A stretch of DNA of 14,377 bases from a bacterium. Its GTDB lineage: Bacteria; Planctomycetota; J058; JAJDCP01. This document shows, piece by piece, positions 6,391 to 14,377 of the stretch. The stretch lies in the NCBI GenBank assembly GCA_030428695.1, contig JAUIEM010000257.1, positions 1 through 14,377 on the forward strand. Direction: 5' to 3'. The position numbers and the translations under genes are program-made. Below the pieces are notes generated by a model, which worked only from the letters and a program-made list of their open reading frames with translations, was not told the DNA's origin and did no database searches. The number at the start of each line of letters is the position of its first letter. Positions within the stretch are counted from its first letter, which is position 1.

Positions 6391-6553
6391 GCGTAGAACC
6401 TCGCTCCGCGCCCGTCGGGCTCTGCAGGCGGCGTGCGCCTTCGGCTCGCTCCCTCGTCCCCTGCGATCGAGCTTCCAGCCGGGAACAGAAACCTCGTCGA
6501 AACCGACACCTCCTCGACCGGCCGGCTACGCCCCCTTTCGCGACCCGCCGCAC

Positions 6554-6565
6554 AGCGTCGACGCT
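6554..6565. repeat. 12-bp perfect palindrome AGCGTCGACGCT after the kinase stop
   Basis: A perfect palindrome 22 bases downstream of the kinase stop codon, in the gap before the H1-like gene. It could be an operator or chance in GC-rich DNA. It has no T-tract and is too short for a convincing terminator. Confidence 0.3.
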
Positions 6566-6587
6566 CACCCCGCTTGATTCACCGGGC

Positions 6588-9500
6588 TCATTCGAACAGC
6601 GCGTCGAGCTCCGGCAGCCCGCGCAAGCTCGCGAAGGATGGATCGCCCGCGATGGTCTGGCGCACGCTCTCGATGTCGGCGGCCAGGGCCGCGCGCTCGG
6701 GCGGGGGAGCCTCGGCGAGCGCGCGCTCGAAGCTGCCGAAGAAGTCGGCCAGCCAGGCGGCCGCCTCGCGCCGCAGGGCGTCGCCCGCTTCCCCCTCCGG
6801 AGCGGCCAGGGCGGCCGCGCGGGCGGCGCTGACCAGGTCATCGCCCGCGGGCGGGCCGAGGCGGAAGGCGGCCCGGAAGGCGTCCGCGGCGGGGCCGAAG
6901 TGCTCCTGCTCGAGCAGGAAGAGGCCGAGCATCGCGCCTTCGGCGTAGGTCTCCGGAGGGCGCTCCCCCGTCAGGAGGGCCTCCTCGCTCTCGAGGAACA
7001 GCCCGCGCTGCCAGCAGAGGTAGCGGAGCTGGTCCTGCTGCCCCTCGAACATCAACAGCTCCTGCTCGAGCTGCGGCGCGACACGCACCAGCACCGCGTA
7101 CCGCGCGACCGCGTCATCGAGCCGGCGCCGCGCCTCGAGCAGATCCCCCGCCGCCGCCGCCGCCCGGGCGAGGTTCTGCACCGAGACCGCGACCCAGCGC
7201 CCCCACTGCACGCTGTCCGGCCGGGCGGCCAGCTCGCGCTCGCGGATCGCGAGGGAGACGCGGAAGTGCTCGGCGGCCTCATCCGGCGCGGACCAGCCGA
7301 GCGCCGCATCGCCGGCCTTGTCGAAGGCGATCGCGACGTTCCCGGCGTCGGCGGCGCCCGCCTCGAACAGCGCGCGCTGCGTGGCGAGCGCGGTGGCGAA
7401 GGCCTCGCGCGCCTCGGCGACCGCACCGGACGCGCCGAGCCACTCCGCCCACAGGATGCGGGTCTGGGCGAGGTCTTCCCGGTAGCGCAGGCGCGACGGT
7501 TCCGCCGCGCACAGCTCCTCGAGCAGGGCGACGGCCGCCTGCAGGCAGGAGCCTCCCGCGGGATCGTTCAGCCGGCGCAGCAGCTCGCCCCGGCTCGACA
7601 GCACCTGGGCGAGCTCCCGCCGCAGCTGGGGATTGCCCGGCGACGCGGCCAGCAGCTCCTCCCCGTGGCGTTGCGCCTCGGCGAAGGCGGCCTCGGCGTC
7701 CGCCAGCCGCGCGGCCATCCAGGTCGCGTCGCCGAGCAGGTTGAGGGCGAGCATCAGCTGCCGCCGGGCGAGCAGGTCGGCCTCGTCGAGCCCGACGAGG
7801 CGCTCGGCCCATTCCACCGCCTCCCGCGCCTGCTCGAGGGCCCGCGCGCCGTCCCGCTGCGAGCGCGCGAGCTCGGCGAGGCCGATCAGGGCGTCCGCCA
7901 GCAGCGACCAGGAGCGCACCGACTCCGGCTGCTCGGCGTACAGCCGGCGGGCGAGGGCCTCGAGCTCCCGGGCGCAGCCCTCGGCGTCCTCGAAGGCGCC
8001 CTTGTCGAGCAGGATGCGCAGGTGCTGGCCGAGGCACAGCGCGAGATCCTCCCACGACCGCGGCAGCTCCGGGTGGCGCCCGTACGACGCCCGGGCCCGC
8101 GCGATCGCCTCGCCGGCCACGGCGTCGGCCCGGGCGAGGTCGCCGTCGAGCCAGTGCAGCTCGGACAGCTCGAGGGCGACCCCGAGCCGCACCGGCAGGT
8201 TCTCCAGCGCCGTCACCGGGTCGTCGGGCAGCCGCCTCGCCGCCGCCCGGGCCTGCTCGAGCTGGACGATGGCGGCGTCGCGCTCCCCCCAGCGGCTCAG
8301 CAGCCGGCCGAGGTTCAGCCGGGCGCTGATCACCCGGCGCTGGAGTTGCACGTTGCCGGTGTCGCTGCGCAGCAGCTCCGCGTGCAGGGCGAGCTGGCGT
8401 TCGAGGTGGAAGCGGCTCTGCGGGAAGTCCTTCTCGCGCTCGTACAGGGCGGCGACGTGCATGTGGACGTCGGCCAGGGCGCGGCGGGCGGAGCGGTCGT
8501 CGGGGTCGCGCTCGAACAGGGTGGTGCGGGCGGCGAGGACCTCGTCGTACAGCTTCCGCGCCGCCCCCAGATCGCCGCGGTCGATGAAGGTCTTCGCGAG
8601 CTCGAGGCTGTTCTGCAGGTAGCGCTGCAGGCCCTGCAACGCGAGGGGATTCGCCTCGACCAGCGGCCGACGGATCGCGACCGCCTCGCGCGCCGCCTCC
8701 TCCGCCGCCGCGTCCTCACGCCGCGCGTTGTGCAGCTTGGCGCGCTCGCCCAGGGTCTGGGCGAGCTCGGAGCGCAGGCTCGCGGACAGGGAGTCGCTGC
8801 GCAACAGCCCGCGCTGCAGCTCTTCGGCGCGGGCGAGATGCGTCTTCGCCTCGTCGGTCTTCCCCCGGCGCAACAACAGCCCGCTCAAGGTGCGTTCGAA
8901 CACCGACAGGGTCAGCAGCGTCGAGCCCCGCGCCTCGAGCGCGACGAGCTCACGTTGCAGGGCCAGCCCCTCGCGGCAGACCCGCTCCGCTGCGTCGAGC
9001 CGGCCGCTGAGCACGTGGGTGCTGGCGAGGGCGAGCAGCACCTGGGCGCGCTGGACCCGGGCCGACGGCCCGATGTCCCCGGCGGTGTCGGCCAGCACCT
9101 CCTCGAGCAGCGGGACCGCCTCGCCGACCCGCTCGAGCGCGATCAGCACATCGGCGAGGCGGGTCCGCGTCTCGCGCCAGCGCACTCCCATCTCCAGGGT
9201 GTCGGCGCCCGGTGTGGAACGCAGGCGGGCGAAGCGCGCCCCGGCCTCTTCGAAGTGCTCGATCGCCTGTTGGTGCTCCCCCATGCGCCGCTCGAGGTCG
9301 CCGAGGGCGAGCAGGGCGAGGGCGCTGCCGCGGGAGACCTCGTCGCGGGCCAGCTCGGTCTCGAGCAGCTGCTGCCAGCCGGCGCGGGCGGCGGCGAGCA
9401 TCTCCTGGGCGAGGGCGTAGGCCCGGGCGTCGCCGAGCTGGAGGAGCAGCTTGTCCTTGATCTCCGTGGTCAGCAGCTGGAAGCTCCGCGCCGCGATCTC

Positions 9501-10967
9501 CCCCCGCTCCCGCGCGAAGGCCTCCTGGCGCTCGGCCTCCCGCTTCTCGGCGGCGATCGCGGCGTTCTTGGCGGAGATCTCCGCGAGCAGCCCGTCGTAC
9601 ACCGTCAGCGCCCAGCTCAGCCCCCCGAACACGACGAGCAGCGAGAGCGCGAGGCCGACCGCGAGCCCCCGCCGCAGCCAGCGATCGCGGGACTGGCGGC
9701 GGACCGCGCGGGCGATCTTCCCGAGCAGCGGCGCCTCGGGGCCGAGCTTGGCCGCCTGGCTGCGGGCGAGCAGCAGGTCGCCCTGGGCGAGCGCGGTCTC
9801 GGCGTAGCGGGCGCGGGCGCGGCGCTCCCCCGCCCGGGCGTCCGGGTTCTCTTCCCACAGCCGCAGCGCTTCGTGGAAGCCGGCGACGGCGGCGGCGAAG
9901 TCGTCGTACAGCTCGGTGCGCGCCTCGAGGTCGAGGTCGGCGCGCCCGGCGCGCTCCTCGCAGGCGTCGAGCAGGCTCCGGGCGCCGTCGCTCAGCTGCA
10001 GGCTCTCGCGGTGGCGCAGCCAGGCGCGCAGCTCCTGCTGGAAGCTCGCCACGTCCGGGTAGCGCTCCGCCGGATCGGGGGCGAGCGCCCGGCGGCTGAT
10101 CCTCCGCAGCCCCTCCGGCCAGCTCTCCTCGAACTTCGGCAGGTTCCCGCGGGTCGAGGCGACCAGGGCCTGCAGGAAGCTGCCGCCGTGCGGGGGGCGG
10201 CCGGCGAGCAGCCGGTAGAGGATGCCGCCGAGCAGGTAGATGTCGGTGCGCGGCGAGACATCCTCCCCCCGCCCCGCCGCGAGCTCGGGAGGCACGTAGC
10301 CCGGGGTCCCGCAGGGCCCGCGCAGGGCCGAACGATGGCGCAGGCCACCGGGCTCGTCGGCGCAGCTGACCGCGAGCCCCCAGTCCATCACCAGCACCTC
10401 GCCGTACGGCCCGAGCACGACGTTGGAGGGCTTGAGGTCGTTGTGCACGATCGCGTGGCTGTGGGCGTAGGCGACCGCGTTGCAGACCTGCAGCAGCACC
10501 TCGAGGTGGAACAGCAGGTCGCGCTTGCCCTCGCGCAGCACCGCGCTCCAGGTCGCGCCGTCGACCCGCTTCATCGCGAGCAGCGGCGCCCCGTCCTCGG
10601 TGCTGTCGAGGTCGTGCACCGGCACGATGTTCGGGTGCTCGAGCTGGCCGTGGATGCGGGCTTCGGCGAGGAACTGCGCGCGCCGCTTCGGGCCGGAGAC
10701 CAGGTCTTCCCGCAGGGTCTTGACCGCGACCAGACGGCCGAGGCTGGCCTGGCGGGCCTCGCGCACGATCCCCATCCCACCGCGCCCGAGCAAGCCCTGG
10801 GGCAGGAAGCGCCGGGTCGGGACGACGAAGCGCCCGGAGCCCCCGCTGCCCCCGGCGTCCGAATCCCACGGCCGGTAGGTCGTCAGCGTGTCGGCGCTGT
10901 CCAGCGTCTCGCCGCAGCTCTCGAGGAGCGCGGCCCAGCGCTTCTGGACGGTCGGGTCGAGGTCCAT
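6588..10967 (-). CDS. Membrane Ser/Thr protein kinase with long C-terminal TPR-like region
   Basis: 1459 residues. The Hanks-type kinase domain spans about 52-320: glycine loop GRGGMG (61-66), VAVK with Lys83, Glu102 in helix C, catalytic HNDLKPSN with Asp177 and Asn182, DWG in place of DFG (195-197), and GYVPPEL (223-229) in place of APE. The HRD arginine is Asn176, so it is a non-RD type that probably does not depend on activation-loop phosphorylation. A transmembrane helix at about 431-455 is followed by a charged coiled segment and then roughly 900 residues of Ala/Leu-rich helical pairs of TPR type. The kinase should face the cytoplasm and the solenoid the periplasm. I chose the ATG at 10967: a TATACT lies 28 bases upstream, and the open extension to 11261 would cover the corA start. 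The H1-like gene follows on the same strand. Confidence 0.9.
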   Translation of the reverse strand: MDLDPTVQKRWAALLESCGETLDSADTLTTYRPWDSDAGGSGGSGRFVVPTRRFLPQGLLGRGGMGIVREARQASLGRLVAVKTLREDLVSGPKRRAQFLAEARIHGQLEHPNIVPVHDLDSTEDGAPLLAMKRVDGATWSAVLREGKRDLLFHLEVLLQVCNAVAYAHSHAIVHNDLKPSNVVLGPYGEVLVMDWGLAVSCADEPGGLRHRSALRGPCGTPGYVPPELAAGRGEDVSPRTDIYLLGGILYRLLAGRPPHGGSFLQALVASTRGNLPKFEESWPEGLRRISRRALAPDPAERYPDVASFQQELRAWLRHRESLQLSDGARSLLDACEERAGRADLDLEARTELYDDFAAAVAGFHEALRLWEENPDARAGERRARARYAETALAQGDLLLARSQAAKLGPEAPLLGKIARAVRRQSRDRWLRRGLAVGLALSLLVVFGGLSWALTVYDGLLAEISAKNAAIAAEKREAERQEAFARERGEIAARSFQLLTTEIKDKLLLQLGDARAYALAQEMLAAARAGWQQLLETELARDEVSRGSALALLALGDLERRMGEHQQAIEHFEEAGARFARLRSTPGADTLEMGVRWRETRTRLADVLIALERVGEAVPLLEEVLADTAGDIGPSARVQRAQVLLALASTHVLSGRLDAAERVCREGLALQRELVALEARGSTLLTLSVFERTLSGLLLRRGKTDEAKTHLARAEELQRGLLRSDSLSASLRSELAQTLGERAKLHNARREDAAAEEAAREAVAIRRPLVEANPLALQGLQRYLQNSLELAKTFIDRGDLGAARKLYDEVLAARTTLFERDPDDRSARRALADVHMHVAALYEREKDFPQSRFHLERQLALHAELLRSDTGNVQLQRRVISARLNLGRLLSRWGERDAAIVQLEQARAAARRLPDDPVTALENLPVRLGVALELSELHWLDGDLARADAVAGEAIARARASYGRHPELPRSWEDLALCLGQHLRILLDKGAFEDAEGCARELEALARRLYAEQPESVRSWSLLADALIGLAELARSQRDGARALEQAREAVEWAERLVGLDEADLLARRQLMLALNLLGDATWMAARLADAEAAFAEAQRHGEELLAASPGNPQLRRELAQVLSSRGELLRRLNDPAGGSCLQAAVALLEELCAAEPSRLRYREDLAQTRILWAEWLGASGAVAEAREAFATALATQRALFEAGAADAGNVAIAFDKAGDAALGWSAPDEAAEHFRVSLAIRERELAARPDSVQWGRWVAVSVQNLARAAAAAGDLLEARRRLDDAVARYAVLVRVAPQLEQELLMFEGQQDQLRYLCWQRGLFLESEEALLTGERPPETYAEGAMLGLFLLEQEHFGPAADAFRAAFRLGPPAGDDLVSAARAAALAAPEGEAGDALRREAAAWLADFFGSFERALAEAPPPERAALAADIESVRQTIAGDPSFASLRGLPELDALFE

Positions 10968-10994
10968 GGCGTTCCGGGGGCCGGAGGGATGTCC

Positions 10995-11000
10995 AGTATA
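10995..11000 (-). promoter_or_regulatory. -10-like hexamer TATACT upstream of the kinase gene
   Basis: GCTATACT on the minus strand, 28 bases before the ATG at 10967. It is the best match to TATAAT in the window. At 17-bp spacing the -35 position reads CTGCCC, a weak match. It supports starting the kinase at 10967 and not further upstream. Confidence 0.5.
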
Positions 11001-11135
11001 GCGCCGGGGCGCAGCGGGGGCAGGGCCGGGGGAAAGGGGAAGCGCAGAGGAAAGGAACGTCTGCTTCGCTTCCACGCCGACTCCCGACGCCGATCGCGTG
11101 GGGAGAAATCCCGCATGCCCGTCGCGAGCACCGGC

Positions 11136-11164
11136 TTGTCCGTGGCTTTCCGGTCCGCTAAGCT
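11136..11164 (+). promoter_or_regulatory. Putative promoter of corA (TTGTCC - 17 bp - TAAGCT)
   Basis: TTGTCC (11136-11141) and TAAGCT (11159-11164) are separated by exactly 17 bases, and the -10 ends 27 bases before the corA ATG at 11191. It lies in the 223-base divergent gap between the kinase and corA, opposite the kinase promoter. It is the only site here with both a plausible -35 and a -10. Confidence 0.45.
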
Positions 11165-11190
11165 CCTGCGTCAGCTTGCCGGAGCCGCGC

Positions 11191-12291
11191 ATGACCGATC
11201 CCGACGCGAAGGACCGCATCCGCCGGACCGAGAGCCCCGGCGCCCCGCCGGGCACCATCACCGTCGAGGAGGGCGCCCCGCGGCCGGAGATCCGGCTGCT
11301 CGGCTACGGGCCGGAGGGCTGTGAGGAGGCGCTCCTGCACACCCACGCGGACCTGGTGAAGATCACCGAGTTCCTGCGTTCGTACTCCGTGACCTGGGTG
11401 AACATCGACGGCCTCGGCGACCCGAAGATCCTCGAGGAGATCGGGCGCATGTTCTCGATCCACCCCCTCGTCCTCGAGGACGTCGCCCACGCCCACCAGC
11501 GCGCGAAGATCGAGAGCTACGGCGACTACCTGTTCCTCGTCACCCGCATGGTCGACGCCCGCCACGACCTCGACACCGAGCAGCTCAGCCTGGTGCTCGG
11601 CGCCAACTACGCCCTGAGCTTCCAGGAGGGCATCCCCGGCGACTGCCTGCACCCGGTGCGCGAGCGCATCCGCCACAACATCGGCCAGATCCGCACCGAA
11701 GGCGCCGACTACCTCGCCTACACGATGCTCGACGCGGTCGTCGACAACTACTTCCCGGTGCTCGAGGGGTACAACCTCCTGCTCGAGCGCTTCGAGGACA
11801 AGATCCTCGAGGGCACCGGCAGCAGCGTGGTCAAGCGGGTGCACGCGATCAAGCGCGACCTGATCACCCTCGAGCGCTCGCTGTTTCCGCTGCGGGCGAT
11901 GCTGAAGTCGATGCGCCGGGACGAGTCGCCGTTCTTCCGGCCGAAGACGCGCATCTACCTGCGCGACGTCTACGACCACTCCGTGCAGCTGCTCGACCTG
12001 GTCAAGAGCTACCGCAAGATCGCCGTGTCGCTGATCGACCTGCAGCTGTCCCTGGCCAGCCACCGCATGAACCAGGTGATGAAGCTGCTGACCGTCATCG
12101 GCTCGATCTTCCTGCCCCTGACCTTCGTCACCGGCCTCTACGGCATGAACTTCGACACCACCCGCTCCTGGAACCTGCCGGAGCTGCGCTGGAAGTACGG
12201 GTACATCACCTGCCTGGCGGTGATGTTCCTGATCACCCTCGGCATGCTGGTGTACTTCTATCGCAAGGGCTGGCTGACGTCGGAGGACTGA
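11191..12291 (+). CDS. corA: CorA family magnesium/cobalt transporter
   Basis: 366 residues, slightly longer than typical CorA (about 315-350). CorA forms a pentameric inner-membrane channel for Mg2+ with a large cytoplasmic funnel. The signature YGMNF is present in 'FVTGLYGMNFDTT' after the first of two C-terminal membrane helices ('LTVIGSIFLPLTFVTGLYG', then 'YITCLAVMFLITLGMLVYFY'). The soluble domain has the usual 'W.NIDGL.D...L..IG..F.IHPL.LEDV' pattern and the ending is basic as expected. The ATG at 11191 has GGAG upstream and a promoter-like pair at 11136-11164; the frame is open back to 11098, but that would overrun the promoter. Its TGA overlaps the ATG of the ABC exporter by one base (TGATG), pointing to translational coupling. 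Confidence 0.95.
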   Translation: MTDPDAKDRIRRTESPGAPPGTITVEEGAPRPEIRLLGYGPEGCEEALLHTHADLVKITEFLRSYSVTWVNIDGLGDPKILEEIGRMFSIHPLVLEDVAHAHQRAKIESYGDYLFLVTRMVDARHDLDTEQLSLVLGANYALSFQEGIPGDCLHPVRERIRHNIGQIRTEGADYLAYTMLDAVVDNYFPVLEGYNLLLERFEDKILEGTGSSVVKRVHAIKRDLITLERSLFPLRAMLKSMRRDESPFFRPKTRIYLRDVYDHSVQLLDLVKSYRKIAVSLIDLQLSLASHRMNQVMKLLTVIGSIFLPLTFVTGLYGMNFDTTRSWNLPELRWKYGYITCLAVMFLITLGMLVYFYRKGWLTSED

Positions 12292-14039
12292 TGCCGAGCG
12301 CCTCCGCAGACTCCCCCGCCTCCTTCCGGAAGCTCTTGCGCCTGTCCCTGCCCGAGTGGCGCACCCTCGCGCTCGCGAGCCTGTTCCTCGTCATCGGCAG
12401 CGGCATGGGCCTGGCCTATCCCCAGGCGATCGCCTTCCTGATCGACGGCGCCCTGACCGCCGACGGCGGACGCGAGGCGATCGACCGGGCCGCGCTGACG
12501 ATGCTCGGGATCTTCGTCGTCCAGGGCGTAGCGATCGGCCTGCGCCACGTGCTGTTCACCTACGCCGGCGAACGCATCGTCACCCGCTTGCGGGAGCGGC
12601 TGTTCGCCCAGCTGGTCGTGCAGGAGATCGGCTTCTTCGACGGCCGCCGCAGCGGCGAGCTGCTCAACCGCCTCGCCTCGGACACCACCGTGCTGCAGGG
12701 CACGGTCAGCTCCCAGGTGTCGGTCGGCCTGCGCTCCCTCGCGATGGTCGTCGGCGGGCTCGCCCTGTTGTTCTACACCTCGCCGGCGCTGACGCTGGTG
12801 ATGCTGGTCGTCGTGCCTCCCGTCGCGCTCGGGGCGGTGATCTACGGGCGGCGGATCCGGCGGCTGTCTAAGGATGTGCAGGACGCCCTCGCCGGGAGCA
12901 GCGAGGTCGCCGCCGAGAGCCTGGCCGGCATCCGCACCGTCCGCGCCTTCGCCCGCGAGGACCAGGAGGCCGGCCGCTACGCCCGCGCCGTGCGGAAGGC
13001 CCTCGGGCTCGCCCAGAGCCGCGCCGTCGCGACCGGGATCTTCAGCGCCGCCGCCTCCATCGCCGCCTACGGGGCGGTCGCGAGCGTGCTGTGGTACGGC
13101 GGGCGGCTCGTGCTCGACGAGGCGATGAGCGTCGGCGAGCTGACCAGCTTCATCCTCTACACCCTGATCGTCGCCTTCTCCCTCGGTGCCCTCGGCGGCC
13201 TGTGGGCCGACTTCATGCGCGCGAGCGGCGCCGCGGCGCGGGTCTTCGGCCTGCTCGAGCGGGCGCCCTCCATCCCGACCCGCGGCGGGCGGGTGCTGCC
13301 CGCGCTCGAGGGGCGCGTCCGCTTCGAGGCGGTCGGCTTCGCCTACCCGACGCGGCCGGACGTGCCGGTGCTGCGGGAGCTCTCGCTGGTCCTCGAAGCG
13401 GGCGAGGCGGTCGCCCTGGTCGGTCCGTCCGGGGGTGGGAAGTCGACGATCGCGGCGCTGATCTCGCGCTTCTACGATCCGGACGCCGGGCGGGTGCTGC
13501 TCGACGGGGTGCCGCTGACGGAGCTCGATCCGTCCTGGCTGCGGGAGCAGATCGGCGTCGTCGCCCAGGAGCCGATCCTGTTCTCGACCAGCATCGCCGA
13601 GAACATCCGCTACGGCCGCCCCCAGGCCAGCCTCGAGGAGGTCCACGCCGCCGCCCGGGCCGCCAACGCCGCCGGCTTCATCGAGGACTTCCCCGACGGC
13701 TATGCGACGGCGGTAGGCGAGCGCGGCGTCCAGCTCTCCGGCGGGCAGAAGCAGCGGGTCGCGATCGCGCGGGCGGTGCTGAAGGACCCGCGCATCCTGA
13801 TCCTCGACGAGGCGACCAGCGCCCTGGACGCGGAGAGCGAGGCGCTGGTCAAGGAGGCGCTCGAGCGGCTGATGCAGAACCGCACGACCCTGATCATCGC
13901 CCACCGCCTGTCGACGGTGAAGGACGCAGACCAGGTGCTCGTCGTCGAGGCCGGGCGGATCGTGCAGCGCGGGCTGCACGCGCGGCTGATGGAGGAGGAG
14001 GGGGTGTACCGGCGGCTGTTGGAGCGGCAGCGGGGGTAG
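12291..14039 (+). CDS. ABC exporter, MsbA/BmrA-like (fused membrane and ATPase domains)
   Basis: 582 residues, the normal size for a half-transporter that works as a homodimer or heterodimer. Residues about 15-315 form the six-helix exporter membrane domain, including the 'IGFFDGRRSGELLNRLASDT' coupling segment and 'AGIRTVRAFARED'. The nucleotide-binding domain has Walker A GPSGGGKST (378-386), a Q-loop at Gln426, signature LSGGQ (482-486), Walker B ILILDE with catalytic Glu507, the D-loop SALD, and H-loop His538. All catalytic residues are intact, so it should be active. The substrate cannot be read from sequence; lipid, lipopolysaccharide or drug export are all found in this family. The start codon overlaps the corA stop, so the two share an mRNA. 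It ends one base before the converging helicase fragment. Confidence 0.93.
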   Translation: MPSASADSPASFRKLLRLSLPEWRTLALASLFLVIGSGMGLAYPQAIAFLIDGALTADGGREAIDRAALTMLGIFVVQGVAIGLRHVLFTYAGERIVTRLRERLFAQLVVQEIGFFDGRRSGELLNRLASDTTVLQGTVSSQVSVGLRSLAMVVGGLALLFYTSPALTLVMLVVVPPVALGAVIYGRRIRRLSKDVQDALAGSSEVAAESLAGIRTVRAFAREDQEAGRYARAVRKALGLAQSRAVATGIFSAAASIAAYGAVASVLWYGGRLVLDEAMSVGELTSFILYTLIVAFSLGALGGLWADFMRASGAAARVFGLLERAPSIPTRGGRVLPALEGRVRFEAVGFAYPTRPDVPVLRELSLVLEAGEAVALVGPSGGGKSTIAALISRFYDPDAGRVLLDGVPLTELDPSWLREQIGVVAQEPILFSTSIAENIRYGRPQASLEEVHAAARAANAAGFIEDFPDGYATAVGERGVQLSGGQKQRVAIARAVLKDPRILILDEATSALDAESEALVKEALERLMQNRTTLIIAHRLSTVKDADQVLVVEAGRIVQRGLHARLMEEEGVYRRLLERQRG

Positions 14040-14040
14040 G

Positions 14041-14377
14041 TCAGGCGGCGGCGAGGCTCGTGTAGTCGTCGAGGAGGCAGCCCGGGATCGGGTGCTCGAG
14101 GCGCCAAACGATGCTGATCGGCCGATCGCCTTCGTCGCTCTGGCGCACTCCGGGCCCCAGGTAGGCGTAGGGTTGGCCTGGACGTAAGTTGACGAAGAGC
14201 TCGAAGCTCCAGCCGTTTTCGGGGGAATCGATATAGTTCCGGCCTGTCGTGCTGTTGCGACCCGAGGCCGACTGCGTCTGCCAGTGGAAGAGGCGCTCGC
14301 TGATCGCGTAGTCTTCGTAGCGTGTCGTCGGCGAAAAGTGCTTGCCCGACTTGTCAAGTGTGACCAACAAGAACTCT
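14041..14377 (-). CDS. DUF3427 C-terminal domain of a superfamily II helicase (5' part outside window)
   Basis: 112 codons visible, open to the window edge, so this is the C-terminus of a longer protein. The segment 'LVTLDKSGKHFSPTTRYEDYAIS' followed by 'ERLFHWQTQSAS', 'YLGPG' and 'RPISIVWRLEHPIPGCLL' matches the DUF3427 domain found at the end of DEAD/DEAH helicases, many of which also carry an N-terminal phospholipase-D-like nuclease domain. The helicase motifs themselves are not in view. The apparent TTG at 14370 is internal, since the frame continues upstream as Glu-Phe. Composition is lower (about 57-63% GC in two lines) than the neighbouring ABC gene, hinting at transfer. It meets the ABC gene tail to tail with one base between stops. 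Confidence 0.85.
   Translation of the reverse strand, partial: EFLLVTLDKSGKHFSPTTRYEDYAISERLFHWQTQSASGRNSTTGRNYIDSPENGWSFELFVNLRPGQPYAYLGPGVRQSDEGDRPISIVWRLEHPIPGCLLDDYTSLAAA

Noticed and set aside
4187..6391. Long + strand open frames opposite the H1-like gene
   Set aside because: Leu/Arg/Gly or Ser/Ala/Arg low-complexity products are the antisense of Lys/Ala/Glu codons. No start signal or known domain is present.
6353..6841. N-terminal extension of the H1-like protein up to 6841
   Set aside because: It would overlap the kinase 3' end and contain the promoter-like site. The added residues look non-coding.
11098..11190. Upstream start for corA at 11098
   Set aside because: The ATG at 11191 has a ribosome-binding site and a promoter-like pair 27 bases before it; the extension runs through that promoter.
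10968..11261. N-terminal extension of the kinase to 11261
   Set aside because: It would cross the TATACT site and overlap the corA start. The extra residues show no conserved pattern.
6900..11324. 1474-codon open frame on the + strand opposite the kinase
   Set aside because: Pro/Arg/Gln-rich with no domain. It mirrors the kinase codons, a usual effect of extreme GC at third positions.
12258..14357. 699-codon minus-strand open frame across the ABC exporter and helicase end
   Set aside because: The + strand ABC exporter has every motif intact. The antisense product is compositional noise.

Overview
This is a very GC-rich bacterial window (hand-counted 60-base lines in the main genes run about 65-80% GC). 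Its gene content is a large Ser/Thr kinase with a C-terminal TPR solenoid, a DUF4058 protein, a carboxypeptidase-regulatory-like repeat protein, a Tat-exported MsrP and a histone-H1-like Lys/Ala-rich tail. That mix suggests a planctomycete-like or myxobacterium-like environmental bacterium. The lineage is inference; no rRNA or other phylogenetic marker is present.

Layout. 1-718 (+): C-terminal part of a surface or secreted protein built from CarboxypepD_reg-like beta-sandwich repeats. 727-2232 (-): two-gene operon of msrP followed by an unrecognised lipoprotein. 2233-2639: gene-free stretch with two copies of a GC-rich stem-loop repeat around a strong central hairpin, then a promoter-like site. 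2640-3095 (+): small membrane protein in a patch of clearly lower GC (about 53-55%). Its fourth membrane helix lies in another frame, just after a run of eight G. 3114-3887 (-): DUF4058 protein. 4157-6352 (-): 731-aa protein with an H1-like basic tail, a long coiled coil and a four-cysteine zinc ribbon. 6588-10967 (-): 1459-aa membrane Ser/Thr kinase with an extended TPR-like C-terminus. 11191-14039 (+): corA and an MsbA-like ABC exporter overlapping by one base. 14041-14377 (-): C-terminal end of a DUF3427-type helicase running off the window.

How the genes fit together. MsrP repairs oxidised methionine in the cell envelope. Its usual membrane partner MsrQ is not beside it; a lipoprotein occupies the next position in the operon. 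The kinase and the H1-like protein are consecutive on the same strand. The Ser/Thr-dotted tail is a possible kinase substrate, but this is only a hypothesis. CorA and the ABC exporter look translationally coupled. A TANNNT hexamer sits 25-33 nt before six of the start codons, which suggests a shared housekeeping-type -10 element.

The three most unusual items are the tripartite H1-tail/coiled-coil/zinc-ribbon protein, the frameshifted low-GC membrane protein at the G8 tract, and the structured repeat pair beside it. No complete new multi-gene system is evident from sequence alone.
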